Of a stretch of DNA of 64,000 nt, positions 23,418-31,407 are shown in pieces. The stretch is from JADKAV01 sp963818505. Its GTDB lineage: Bacteria > Actinomycetota > Actinomycetes > S36-B12 > UBA10799. Below the pieces are notes generated by a model. It was given only the letters and a program-made list of their open reading frames with translations, was not told the DNA's origin and made no database searches. Both the position numbers and the translations under genes were made by a program. Positions within the stretch are counted from its first letter, which is position 1. Each line of letters starts with the position of its first letter. The stretch is taken from positions 62,001 through 126,000 of the forward strand of contig CAWFSJ010000007.1 in assembly GCA_963818505.1 (NCBI GenBank), given 5' to 3'.

Positions 23418-24722
23418 GTGCCCTTTGATCACGATCTGTTCCGCACCTACGTCATCGATACCAGCGTCCTGCTCTCCGACCCGCATGCGATCCTGCGGTT
23501 CGACGAGCACGAGGTGGTCATCCCGGCGGTCGTGATCTCTGAACTCGAGGGCAAACGCACCCACCCCGAGCTGGGGTACTTCGCACGTACGGCATTGCGC
23601 CTACTCGACGATCTGCGCATCCAGGCCGGCCGGCTCGACCAGCCTGTGCCGCTGGACAGCGGCGGCACCCTGCGCGTGGAGCTCAATCACGCTGACCCGT
23701 CGATCCTTCCCAGCGGCTTCCAACTCTCAGACAACGACACTCGGATCTTGGCCGTGGCGTGCAACCTGGCCGCAGAGGGCCACCACGTGGTGGTCGTGTC
23801 CAAGGACCTGCCCCTGCGCGTCAAGGCGTCCGCCGTCGGCCTGATCGCTGAGGAGTACCGCGCCGAGTTGGCGAGCAACAGTGAGTGGAGCGGCATCGAG
23901 GAACTGGACGTCACCTCCGCCTGGATCGACGATCTGTACCACAACGACGTGGCCGACCTGGATGAGGCGAGGGACCTGCCCTGTCACACCGGGCTGATCC
24001 TCACGGGGGAGTCCGGTTCGGCGCTCGGGCGGGTCACCGAGGGCAAGCAGGTGCGTTTGGTCCGCGGGGATCGGGAGGCTTTCGGGCTGCACGGTCGCAG
24101 TGCTGAGCAGCGCATCGCCCTGGATCTGCTGCTCGACCCCTCTGTGGGAATCGTCTCCTTGGGCGGCCGCGCTGGCACAGGCAAGAGCGCGCTGGCGTTG
24201 TCGGCTGGACTCGAGGCCGTCCTGGAGCGTCGGCAGCACCGCAAGGTGGTCGTGTTCCGGCCGTTGTACGCGGTGGGCGGGCAGGAACTGGGTTACCTGC
24301 CCGGGTCCGAGCAGGAGAAGATGGGCCCCTGGGCGCAGGCCGTTCACGACACGCTGCAGGCCGTCACCACCCAGGAGGTCCTGGACGAGATCGTGGACCG
24401 CGATCTGCTGGAGGTCCTGCCCTTGACGCACATCCGTGGCAGGTCGCTGCACGACTCGTTCGTGATCGTGGACGAGGCACAGTCCCTTGAGCGCAATGTG
24501 CTGCTCACTGTTCTGAGCCGGGTCGGCAGGGATTCGCGCGTGGTCCTCACCCACGACATCGCGCAACGGGACAACCTGCGGGTGGGCCGCCACGACGGCG
24601 TGGTTGCTGTGGTGGACAGGCTGAAGGGCCACCCCCTCTTCGCGCACATAACGCTCACGCGCTCGGAGCGCTCGCCGATTGCCGCCTTGGTCACCGAGTT
24701 GCTCGAGGATTATCCCCTCTGA
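23418..24722 (+). CDS. PIN-PhoH fusion protein (PhoH2 type)
   Basis: The protein has 434 residues. An N-terminal PIN nuclease domain (about 8-150) has YVIDTSVLLSDP, the acidic VISELEGKR and LSDNDTRILAVACNL. A PhoH ATPase/helicase domain follows with Walker A GRAGTGKSALAL, the PhoH-typical RPLYAVGGQELGYLPG and Walker B SFVIVDEAQS. Mycobacterial PhoH2 is an RNA helicase-ribonuclease; the same activity is likely. GGAGG at 23408-23412 supports GTG 23418 over the longer frame. Confidence 0.93.
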   Translation: MPFDHDLFRTYVIDTSVLLSDPHAILRFDEHEVVIPAVVISELEGKRTHPELGYFARTALRLLDDLRIQAGRLDQPVPLDSGGTLRVELNHADPSILPSGFQLSDNDTRILAVACNLAAEGHHVVVVSKDLPLRVKASAVGLIAEEYRAELASNSEWSGIEELDVTSAWIDDLYHNDVADLDEARDLPCHTGLILTGESGSALGRVTEGKQVRLVRGDREAFGLHGRSAEQRIALDLLLDPSVGIVSLGGRAGTGKSALALSAGLEAVLERRQHRKVVVFRPLYAVGGQELGYLPGSEQEKMGPWAQAVHDTLQAVTTQEVLDEIVDRDLLEVLPLTHIRGRSLHDSFVIVDEAQSLERNVLLTVLSRVGRDSRVVLTHDIAQRDNLRVGRHDGVVAVVDRLKGHPLFAHITLTRSERSPIAALVTELLEDYPL

Positions 24723-24732
24723 TCGGGGGTGT

Positions 24733-24746
24733 GTGAGCCGGCTCAC
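24733..24746. repeat. 14-bp perfect palindrome upstream of transglycosylase 1
   Basis: GTGAGCCGGCTCAC is fully self-complementary with no loop, 10 bp after the phoH stop and about 60 bp before the next start; it could be an operator or a terminator stem. Confidence 0.5.
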
Positions 24747-24777
24747 TGTTTCCGCGAGAGGCAGGCGGGGCATCTAA

Positions 24778-24794
24778 CAGACAGACCCTGTCTG
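24778..24794 (+). promoter_or_regulatory. Leader hairpin touching the ribosome-binding site
   Basis: CAGACAG (24778-24784) pairs with CTGTCTG (24788-24794) around ACC; the stem ends on the first G of GGAGGA, so it could influence translation of the gene at 24805. Confidence 0.4.
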
Positions 24795-24804
24795 GAGGAA
24801 ACCC

Positions 24805-25380
24805 ATGGCCTCACGCCTCACCCGCGTCGGAATCGGCACGCTTCTCGTCGCCACGCCCGCATCGCTTCTCATCTTCGCGTCACAGAGCGCACCCGCGGCC
24901 GAGTCCGTTGGCACATCTGCTGCGGCTTCCGTGTCGGTGACCCGGCCGACCCCGAAGGCGTCAGCGACCGTGAGCATCGGGTTCCCGACGTCCAAGACCT
25001 GGACAGCAGCCGCTGAGCGGGAGAAGCACGTCGGCCGGGCCAGTCGCAGTGACTCCCCGCACGCCTACGGCACGATCGCTTACAACAAGTGGTTCGCTCG
25101 GGTGTACATGCAGGAGAAGTACGGCTGGGGTGCCGACCAGTTCTCGGCGCTGGAGCAACTGTGGCAGCGTGAGTCCGGTTGGAGCCAGAACGCTCACAAC
25201 TCCTCGTCCGGGGCCCACGGGATCCCCCAGTCCCTGCCCGGCTCGAAGATGGCCTCATTCGGCAGCGACTGGGCCACCAACCCGGAGACACAGATCAAGT
25301 GGGGCCTGTCCTACATCGACTCCGTCTATGGCTCGCCCGCTGGCGCGTTGTCTTCTTCGCACTCGCGCGGCTGGTACTGA
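24805..25380 (+). CDS. Secreted transglycosylase-like protein, paralogue 1
   Basis: The protein has 191 residues. A signal peptide (1-32) and Ser/Ala/Thr linker precede a C-terminal lysozyme-like domain: AYNKWFARVYMQEKYGWGADQFSALEQLWQRESGWSQ with catalytic Glu in RESGW, then SSSGAHGIPQSLPGSKMASFGSDW, NPETQIKWGLSYI and a final GWY. This is the actinobacterial SLT-like family, in which the Glu cleaves peptidoglycan. GGAGGA lies just before ATG 24805. It is the first of three tandem paralogues and the only one with a long linker. Confidence 0.88.
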   Translation: MASRLTRVGIGTLLVATPASLLIFASQSAPAAESVGTSAAASVSVTRPTPKASATVSIGFPTSKTWTAAAEREKHVGRASRSDSPHAYGTIAYNKWFARVYMQEKYGWGADQFSALEQLWQRESGWSQNAHNSSSGAHGIPQSLPGSKMASFGSDWATNPETQIKWGLSYIDSVYGSPAGALSSSHSRGWY

Positions 25381-25712
25381 TTCTGCGATAACCGTAGATT
25401 CCGATAGTAAACGTTGCGGATTGCGTGGTCGATGTCCGAAATGGTCGCGAATATCCTCTTTGGAACGTGATGTATGTCACGGACGAATGTGTTGAACATC
25501 GTCGGGCTGCTGGACATGGTGGTTGAGGAAGTCATGCCCGAGGTGTCGTGATGGCCGCGTTGATTCTGTGGGGAAGCAGACAGTGACCAGGCCGGTACCT
25601 TGCCCTTCAATAGGGTGAACCACCCCGACGCAGTCGGCAGATCGAGCCGGTCGGGAGGGTTGCGCGGGCTAACGCAGTGTCCTCGATCGGGGCGCCACAC
25701 GAATCGGTTCAC
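25381..25712. other. 332-bp non-coding interval between transglycosylases 1 and 2
   Basis: No frame here has a plausible start. The left half is AT-richer than its surroundings (25381-25460), which would suit a promoter. I looked for the c-di-AMP (ydaO) riboswitch that precedes some actinobacterial wall-hydrolase genes; a GGGTGAA at about 25613 and GGGCTAAC near 25666 recall pieces of it, but the full conserved core is not recognisable. Confidence 0.5.
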
Positions 25713-26147
25713 ATGTTCAAGGCCTTCATCGCGCCAGCAATTGCCATCAGTGTGCTCGCCGCTCCGGCTGCCACCGCCCAGGCCAAGACCCGCGATCTGC
25801 CGCGGCCCAGTCGTTCCGAGGCGCCGGCCCGGTTCGGCACCGTCGCCTACTCCCAGTGGTACGCCAAGGAGGCCGCCGCGATCCGCTACGGCTGGGGCCC
25901 CAAGCAGTTCCGGGCCCTGAAGACTCTCTGGTTTCACGAGTCGAGCTGGAACCACAAGGCTGTGAATCCGTCGTCAGGGGCGTGGGGGATTCCGCAGTCG
26001 CTGCCCGCGCGCAAGATGCGTACCCATGGCTCCGACTACAAGACGAATCCGGAGACGCAGATCGACTGGGGGCTTGATTACATCAAGAGCCGCTACGGCA
26101 GCCCCGTGAAGGCCTGGTCCTTCTGGCAGGGTCACCACTGGTACTGA
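25713..26147 (+). CDS. Secreted transglycosylase-like protein, paralogue 2
   Basis: The protein has 144 residues. A signal peptide (MFKAFIAPAIAISVLAAPAATAQA) is followed almost directly by the domain: AYSQWYAKEAAAIRYGWGPKQFRALKTLWFHESSWNHKA with the catalytic Glu in HESSW, SSGAWGIPQSLPARKM, NPETQIDWGLDYI and terminal HHWY. It is the most diverged of the three (SW for GW, ARK for GSK). ATG 25713 begins the signal peptide; no strong Shine-Dalgarno is seen. Role: peptidoglycan cleavage by family. Confidence 0.87.
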   Translation: MFKAFIAPAIAISVLAAPAATAQAKTRDLPRPSRSEAPARFGTVAYSQWYAKEAAAIRYGWGPKQFRALKTLWFHESSWNHKAVNPSSGAWGIPQSLPARKMRTHGSDYKTNPETQIDWGLDYIKSRYGSPVKAWSFWQGHHWY

Positions 26148-26237
26148 TCGGCGGTGTGATCGGCTTCACGATTGGCTAGACGCCGTGGGGGGCAGGACGA
26201 GGGTGTAAGGAAATCGACCCTCAGGAGACACCCCCTC

Positions 26238-26747
26238 ATGGCTTCCAAGAAGACCGCAGCTTTCGCTGGCGCACTGACCGTTCCCCTTCTGATGGGGATC
26301 GGTGCCGCGCCGGCCCTGGCCCAGCAGACCCCTGCGCCGACCGAGACCACCACTTCCCAGGTCACCGCATCCGGCAAGCTCAAGAAGGCGCACAAGCAGA
26401 CCGCGCCGTCGCGCAGCAAGGCCCCGCACAAGTACGGCACCGTTTCCTACAACAAGTGGTACGCCAAGAACTACATGGACTTCAAGTACGGCTGGGGTAA
26501 GGGCCAGTACAAGAGCCTGGTGAAACTGTGGAACCACGAGTCCGGCTGGAACCAGCGCGCGCACAACGGCTCCTCAGGTGCACACGGAATCCCGCAGGCG
26601 CTGCCCGGCTCGAAGATGGCCTCGCACGGCAAGAACTGGAAGGCCAACCCCGAGACGCAGATCAAGTGGGGCTTGTCCTACATCAAGGGCCGTTACGGAA
26701 CCCCGAACGGTGCCTGGAACGCCTTCCAGAACAAGGGCTGGTACTGA
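26238..26747 (+). CDS. Secreted transglycosylase-like protein, paralogue 3
   Basis: The protein has 169 residues. A signal peptide ends at ALA-QQ (about 28), followed by a Thr/Lys-rich basic linker (KLKKAHKQTAPSRSK) that could bind the anionic wall. The domain is SYNKWYAKNYMDFKYGWGKGQYKSLVKLWNHESGWNQ, with SSGAHGIPQALPGSKMASHG, NPETQIKWGLSYI and final KGWY. It is closer to paralogue 1 than to 2. AGGAGA precedes ATG 26238. A strong terminator follows. Confidence 0.88.
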   Translation: MASKKTAAFAGALTVPLLMGIGAAPALAQQTPAPTETTTSQVTASGKLKKAHKQTAPSRSKAPHKYGTVSYNKWYAKNYMDFKYGWGKGQYKSLVKLWNHESGWNQRAHNGSSGAHGIPQALPGSKMASHGKNWKANPETQIKWGLSYIKGRYGTPNGAWNAFQNKGWY

Positions 26748-26766
26748 TCTTCAACCACTGACGCAC

Positions 26767-26799
26767 AAGGCCCCCGCGGGTATGGACCGCGGGGGCCTT
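26767..26799 (+). terminator. Hairpin terminator after transglycosylase 3
   Basis: AAGGCCCCCGCGG (26767-26779) and CCGCGGGGGCCTT (26787-26799) are perfect 13-bp arms with a 7-nt loop, 20 bp after the stop, ending in CTTCG. Confidence 0.85.
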
Positions 26800-26875
26800 C
26801 GCGTGTGCCGGGGCGCCCTCACCAACAGCGGCGAAGCCATGCCCCCCGGGCTGATCACCGCCTGTTTGCCCCCGC

Positions 26876-26943
26876 GTTAGAGGTTGTGGTCCTGGTTAGC
26901 GAATCCACGCGTTGTTTCGCTAACCAACAGCACAACCTCTAAC
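26876..26943. repeat. 68-bp palindromic repeat, copy 2 (inverted orientation)
   Basis: The centre is TCCACGCGTTGT, the reverse complement of copy 1. The right arm (26916-26943) is identical to that of copy 1; the left arm has GTCCT where CTGTT is expected, leaving a small internal loop. It lies between convergent genes (transglycosylase 3 and fumarase), 17 bp from the fumarase stop. Confidence 0.96.
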
Positions 26944-26960
26944 CAACCGCGGCGGGGCCG

Positions 26961-28628
26961 CTAGTCGGCTGGCGGGCCGACCGGGATGCGGGTCGCAATC
27001 GGGCGCATCGTCTCAGCGAAGAAGTCGTTGCCCTTGTCGTCCACGACGATGAAGGCCGGGAAGTTCTCGACCTCGATGCGCCACACCGCCTCCATCCCGT
27101 GCTCGGGGAAGTCAAGTACTTCGACCTTGCGAATGCAGTCCTGCGCCAGGCGAGCCGCCGGTCCCCCGATGGACCCGAGGTAGAAGCCGCCGTTGTCCTG
27201 GCAAGCCTGGGTCACCTGCTTGGAGCGGTTTCCTTTGGCGAGCATGATCAAGGACCCGCCGGCCTTCTGGAACTGATCGACGTAAGAGTCCATACGACCC
27301 GCGGTGGTCGGACCGAATGAGCCGGATGCGTAGCCCTGCGGGGTCTTGGCAGGTCCCGCGTAGTAGACCGGGTGGTCCTTCATGTACTGGGGCATGGGGT
27401 GGCCGTTGTCCAGCAGTTCCTTGATGCGCGCGTGGGCGATGTCGCGGGCCACCACCAGTGTTCCAGTGAGACTGACCCGGGTCTTCACAGGCAGACGGGT
27501 CAGGTCGTTGAGTACCTCGGGCATCGGCCTGTTGAGATCGATGCTCACCACGTCGTCGTCGAGATGCTCGTCGGTGATCTCCGGCAGGAACCGGGCGGGG
27601 TCGCGCTCGAGTTGCTCGAGGAAGACGCCTTCGGGGGTGATCTTGGCCAGGGCTTGCCGGTCGGCTGAGCAGCTCACGGCAATTGCGATGGGGGCGCTTG
27701 CGCCGTGGCGAGGCAGTCGGATCACTCGCACGTCGTGGCAGAAGTACTTGCCACCGAACTGCGCGCCGATCCCGAACTCCCTGGTCTGCTCCAGGATGTC
27801 CTGTTCCATCTCGTGGTCGCGATACCCGTTGCCATCGGGACCGCCATGTTCGGGAAGGTTGTCGTAATAGCGCGCCGAGGCGTACTTGGCGGTCTTCAGA
27901 GCGAACTCCGCGCTTGTGCCGCCAACAACCACGCCGAGGTGGTACGGCGGGCAGGCCGCGGTCCCGAGGGCTCGCAGAGAGGAGTCGAGGAATGCTCGGA
28001 AAGTCTCGGGGTTCAGGACGGCTTTGGTCTCCTGGTACAGGTAGGACTTGTTGGCGCTGCCGCCGCCCTTGGCCATGTAGAACAACTCGTACTGAAGTTC
28101 GTGACCGGGCTTCGTGTCGGCGGCCAACTCGATCTGAGCGGGCAGGTTGGTGCCCGTGTTCACCTCGTCCCACATGTTCATCGGGCTCATCTGCGAGTAG
28201 CGCAGGTTCAAGGTCTGATATGCGTCGTAAACGCCATGGCTGATCGCGGCTTCGTCGGGGCCGTCGGTGAGTACGCGCTGCCCACGTTTGCCCGAGATGA
28301 TCGCCGTGCCGGTGTCCTGGCACATGGGCAGAACACCGCCGGCAGCGATGTTGGCGTTGCGCAACAGGTCGAGGGCAACGAACCGGTCGTTGGGTGAGGC
28401 CTGCGGGTCATCCAGAATGTTGCGCAACTGCTGCAGATGCCCGGGTCGCAGCAGATGCTGGATGTCGCGCATCGCCTCGAACGTCAACGTCCGCAGCGCG
28501 TCCCCGGATACCCGCAGGAACTGCTGACCTGCGATGTCGACCACTTCGACGCCATCGGTGGTGATCAGGCGATAGGTGGTCGTGTCCTCGCCTCGCGGGA
28601 GCATGTCGACGTACCGGAACTCGGGCAT
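26961..28628 (-). CDS. fum: Fumarate hydratase, class I (4Fe-4S)
   Basis: The protein has 555 residues. It interconverts fumarate and malate. The N-terminal (alpha) part has LPMCQDTGTAIISGKRG and GGGSANKSYLY, with further cysteines in ACPPYHLGVVVGG and SCSADR; with Cys in PMCQDTG they match the three 4Fe-4S ligands of this class. The beta-part begins near 370 (VKTRVSLTGTLVVARDIAHARIKELL) and includes SFGPTTAGRMD and MLAKGNRSKQV. One-polypeptide length is typical of FumA/FumB. Mycobacteria have an oxygen-stable class II enzyme at the equivalent position, so this is a different enzyme type in the same slot. Confidence 0.94.
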   Translation of the reverse strand: MPEFRYVDMLPRGEDTTTYRLITTDGVEVVDIAGQQFLRVSGDALRTLTFEAMRDIQHLLRPGHLQQLRNILDDPQASPNDRFVALDLLRNANIAAGGVLPMCQDTGTAIISGKRGQRVLTDGPDEAAISHGVYDAYQTLNLRYSQMSPMNMWDEVNTGTNLPAQIELAADTKPGHELQYELFYMAKGGGSANKSYLYQETKAVLNPETFRAFLDSSLRALGTAACPPYHLGVVVGGTSAEFALKTAKYASARYYDNLPEHGGPDGNGYRDHEMEQDILEQTREFGIGAQFGGKYFCHDVRVIRLPRHGASAPIAIAVSCSADRQALAKITPEGVFLEQLERDPARFLPEITDEHLDDDVVSIDLNRPMPEVLNDLTRLPVKTRVSLTGTLVVARDIAHARIKELLDNGHPMPQYMKDHPVYYAGPAKTPQGYASGSFGPTTAGRMDSYVDQFQKAGGSLIMLAKGNRSKQVTQACQDNGGFYLGSIGGPAARLAQDCIRKVEVLDFPEHGMEAVWRIEVENFPAFIVVDDKGNDFFAETMRPIATRIPVGPPAD

Positions 28629-28634
28629 GTCCCA

Positions 28635-28640
28635 AGACTA
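28635..28640 (-). promoter_or_regulatory. -10 hexamer of a leaderless fum promoter
   Basis: On the minus strand TAGTCT ends 6 nt before ATG 28628. Confidence 0.5.
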
Positions 28641-28705
28641 GATCGTCGCCTGGTCTACCCCCAAGACCCCAATGTGCGCGGAGGCCGTCATGACACACTT
28701 GTTCC

Positions 28706-29476
28706 GTGGTCAAACGGGGATTGATGGGTGTGCTTGCAGCGCTGATGGTCGCGGCGTTGCCACTTTCGGCTGCCCAGCCCGCCGCAGCGGCGCGCAAACC
28801 CAAGATCGTGTACCTGACCTTCGACGACGGACCGAATGCCATGAACTCGCCGCAGCTGCTTCGACTGCTCAAGCGCGAAGATGTGCCCGCGACGTTCTTC
28901 GTTCTGGGACAGGCACTCGCGCTGGATCCGCTGTACGCGACCAACCTTTGGCTCGCTGGGCATGCGGTCGGCAATCACACCTGGTCCCACCCCGATCTGA
29001 GCCTCCTCCCGCCCTTCGCGATCAAAGACCAACTTCGATCGACCCAGAGGCTCGAAGGCCCAGGCGGGGGAGCGTGCATGCGCCCGCCGTACGGGGCTAC
29101 GAACACCGCGGTTCAAACAGTTGCCGCCGAACTCGGGCTTACCCCCGTGATGTGGACCATCGATCCCCAGGACTGGGCTTATCAGGATGCCCCCTACATC
29201 GCGAACCATGTCCTGAGCCACGTGCACAACCGGTCTATCGTCCTGCTGCATGACGGAGGGGGTCCGCGCTCCGCGACAATCGCCGCAGTGCGGACCCTGA
29301 TCCCGCAGTTGCGCCTGCGCGGCTACGAGTTCCGCACTGTGCCCGCCTGCCGGGTGGCGCCCCTGTCGGGGTTGGCCACCGGCATGCTCAGACAGCCCAA
29401 ACCACCCAAGCCTGAGCCAACTCCTACCCCCGATCCGGTTGATCCTGCAGTGGTGTCTGCTGGAATGTCCCAGTGA
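28706..29476 (+). CDS. Secreted polysaccharide deacetylase (NodB domain)
   Basis: The protein has 256 residues. A signal peptide (to AAAARKPK) precedes a NodB domain: catalytic-base motif YLTFDDGPN, metal His pair in GHAVGNHTWSHPDL, MRPPYGA, and WTIDPQDW with IVLLHDGGG. These are the five motifs of CE4 enzymes, which remove N-acetyl groups from peptidoglycan or chitin-like glycans. The C-terminal 40 residues are Pro/Lys-rich. GTG 28706 is used; a CACACT hexamer lies 6 nt upstream. The stop overlaps the next start (GTGA). Confidence 0.92.
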   Translation: MVKRGLMGVLAALMVAALPLSAAQPAAAARKPKIVYLTFDDGPNAMNSPQLLRLLKREDVPATFFVLGQALALDPLYATNLWLAGHAVGNHTWSHPDLSLLPPFAIKDQLRSTQRLEGPGGGACMRPPYGATNTAVQTVAAELGLTPVMWTIDPQDWAYQDAPYIANHVLSHVHNRSIVLLHDGGGPRSATIAAVRTLIPQLRLRGYEFRTVPACRVAPLSGLATGMLRQPKPPKPEPTPTPDPVDPAVVSAGMSQ

Positions 29477-29985
29477 GTGAGGATCGGACCAAGCGCGGAG
29501 TCCGCGATCTGGTACTGAGCATGGCCGTCGTGGGACTGTTCGTGGCCTTCCTGTTCGCCGTGGTGTGGCGTCCGGCACCGGAGGCGGTCAAGGTCGTGGA
29601 CCCGTTGCCGATGCTGCAGGTCGCACGCGAGCAAGCCGATTACCCGGTGCTGGCACCGGTGGGCCTAGATGAGCAGTGGCGTGCGACGTCGGCACGATTC
29701 GAGCAGGGGGAGTCGTCGTCCACCTGGTTCCTCGGATACGTCACGCCGGAGGACCAGTTCATCGCGGTCACCCAGACCGACTCCTCGGCCGGGGACTTCA
29801 TCGCTGAGCAGACCGCCCAGGGCCGCCCTGATGGTGAACGCGAAATCGCCGGCCGGGCCTGGATGCAATACACCAACGGCACTGACCAATCCCTGGTCCT
29901 CACGGGCCCTTCGGGGACCACGGTGGTCACGGGCACGGTCGACTACGACGAACTCGAGTCATTCATCCAGCGGTTGAGATCGTGA
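29473..29985 (+). CDS. DUF4245 membrane-anchored protein
   Basis: The protein has 170 residues. It has an N-terminal transmembrane helix (about 12-32, LVLSMAVVGLFVAFLFAVVW) followed by an extracytoplasmic domain with YPVLAPVGLDEQWRATSARFEQ, DQFIAVTQTDSSAGDFIAEQTAQ and TTVVTGTVDYDELESFIQRL, the pattern of actinobacterial DUF4245. Start GTG 29473 overlaps the deacetylase stop; its own stop overlaps xseA. In mycobacteria a DUF4245 gene sits beside fum and glpX; glpX is not present here. Function unknown. Confidence 0.87.
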   Translation: MSEDRTKRGVRDLVLSMAVVGLFVAFLFAVVWRPAPEAVKVVDPLPMLQVAREQADYPVLAPVGLDEQWRATSARFEQGESSSTWFLGYVTPEDQFIAVTQTDSSAGDFIAEQTAQGRPDGEREIAGRAWMQYTNGTDQSLVLTGPSGTTVVTGTVDYDELESFIQRLRS

Positions 29986-31184
29986 GTACCCCGACCGCTG
30001 AACAGCCCTGGCCGTTGCGGGTGATGCTGACCCATTTCCGCGACTGGGTCGGCAAGCTGGGACAGGTCTGGGTGTCCGGCGAGGTCTCCAAAGTCCGGGC
30101 CGCGGGCGGGCAGACATACTTGACACTTCGCGACGAGCAGGGGGCCGTCAGCGCCGATGTGATGATCCACCCTGGCAAGTTCGCCGACCTGCCGCGCACC
30201 CCGGCGGAGGGCGACCGGGTGGTGGTGCTTGTCAAGGCCCAGGTCACCAAACAGACCCGCATCCTGCTGCGCGCCTCTCAGATCCATCTGGCCGGACTGG
30301 GGGATCTACTGGCCCAGATCGAGCAGCGGCGCAGGCTGTTGGCGCAGGAGGGCCTGTTCGCGGAGCATCGCAAGCGGACCCGCCCGGTGATCCCGCGCCG
30401 GGTAGGTGTGGTGACAGGGCGCGACTCCGATGCGCTCAAGGACGTGCGCCGGATTGCTACGGCACGATTCCCGGACGTACGCCTCGAAGTCCGTCAGACC
30501 GCGGTTCAGGGTCGGTCAGCGGTGCCGCAGATCACAGCCGCGCTTCTGGAACTCGACGACCATCCCGAAGTGGATGTGATCATCGTGACTCGCGGCGGCG
30601 GCTCGCTGGAGGATCTGCTGCCGTTCTCCGACGAAGGACTGGTGCGCACGGTTGCCGCGATGTTGACACCAGTGATCAGCGCGATCGGACATGAGGCGGA
30701 CCGGCCCATCCTCGACGACGTCGCGGATGCCAGAGCAGCCACACCCACCCATGCGGCAACGCTGGCTGTGCCTGACGTGGCCGAGGTTCTCAAGCACGTC
30801 GAGACTCTGCGCCGCAGGATGCGCAACCGCGTCGTCGGACGCATGGAACACGAGAGGCACCGCCTCGACACGGTGACGCAGCGGCGTGTGATGAGCGATC
30901 CACAGGTGCTTCTGGGGGTGCCCCGGGAGCGCCTGGAAAGGACCCGACGCAACCTGCTGCCAGCGGTCAACCGGATCGTCGAACGACATCGGGTCGACGC
31001 CGCAAGCCTCGACCTGCAGCTGCGCGCGCTCTCGCCGCAGGCCACCCTCGACAGGGGATACGCACTGGTGACCGACACGACAGGCGCGCTTGTCCGGACA
31101 CCCCCTGTGAATGGCACCCGAGTACATGTCCGCGTGCAATCCGGCAGCTTCGATGCTGCCGTGGAAGGAGGCCAGGATGACTGA
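29982..31184 (+). CDS. xseA: Exodeoxyribonuclease VII large subunit
   Basis: The protein has 400 residues. It degrades single-stranded DNA in both directions together with XseB. An N-terminal OB fold (VWVSGEVSKVRAAGGQTYLTLRDEQGAVSADVM) precedes the catalytic core with VGVVTGRDSDALKDV, the metal/active region VIIVTRGGGSLEDLLPFSDEGLVR and SAIGHEADRPILDDVADARAATPTHAATLAVP, and a long coiled coil (about 260-345). All core motifs are intact. GTG start overlaps the previous gene by 4 bp; the end overlaps xseB by 8 bp. Confidence 0.95.
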   Translation: MSTPTAEQPWPLRVMLTHFRDWVGKLGQVWVSGEVSKVRAAGGQTYLTLRDEQGAVSADVMIHPGKFADLPRTPAEGDRVVVLVKAQVTKQTRILLRASQIHLAGLGDLLAQIEQRRRLLAQEGLFAEHRKRTRPVIPRRVGVVTGRDSDALKDVRRIATARFPDVRLEVRQTAVQGRSAVPQITAALLELDDHPEVDVIIVTRGGGSLEDLLPFSDEGLVRTVAAMLTPVISAIGHEADRPILDDVADARAATPTHAATLAVPDVAEVLKHVETLRRRMRNRVVGRMEHERHRLDTVTQRRVMSDPQVLLGVPRERLERTRRNLLPAVNRIVERHRVDAASLDLQLRALSPQATLDRGYALVTDTTGALVRTPPVNGTRVHVRVQSGSFDAAVEGGQDD

Positions 31185-31398
31185 GACGCCCGGCGAGGAG
31201 CAGCCCCTGACCTTCGAGGCTGCCCGCGACGAACTCGAGCAGATCGTACGCAGGCTTGAGGATGGAAACGTTTCGCTGCAGGAGTCCTTGGACCTGTGGG
31301 AGCGCGGAGAGAAACTGGCCGCCCATTGCGACACGCTGCTGGGCCAAGCCGAGCGGCGCCTCGAGGCGGCCAAAGCGCGTACGGAGGATCCCACGTAG
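31177..31398 (+). CDS. xseB: Exodeoxyribonuclease VII small subunit
   Basis: The protein has 73 residues. It is the small helical partner of XseA: LTFEAARDELEQIVRRLEDGNVSLQESLDLWERGEKLAAHCDTLLGQAERRLE. The longer open frame starts at 31111 but its N-terminus lies within xseA; ATG 31177 has GGAGG just upstream. Translation is coupled to xseA. Confidence 0.95.
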   Translation: MTETPGEEQPLTFEAARDELEQIVRRLEDGNVSLQESLDLWERGEKLAAHCDTLLGQAERRLEAAKARTEDPT

Positions 31399-31401
31399 CA
31401 T
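31396..31401 (+). promoter_or_regulatory. -10 hexamer of a leaderless ispH promoter
   Basis: TAGCAT overlaps the xseB stop and ends 6 nt before GTG 31408. Confidence 0.5.
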
Positions 31402-31407
31402 TGACTT

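Noticed and set aside
25600..25712. c-di-AMP (ydaO) riboswitch before transglycosylase 2
   Set aside because: Only short fragments resemble the consensus; the paired core cannot be drawn.
27112..28323. Long minus-strand frame inside fumarase
   Set aside because: A shifted frame of fum on the same strand, with Arg/Pro/Ser-rich shadow composition.
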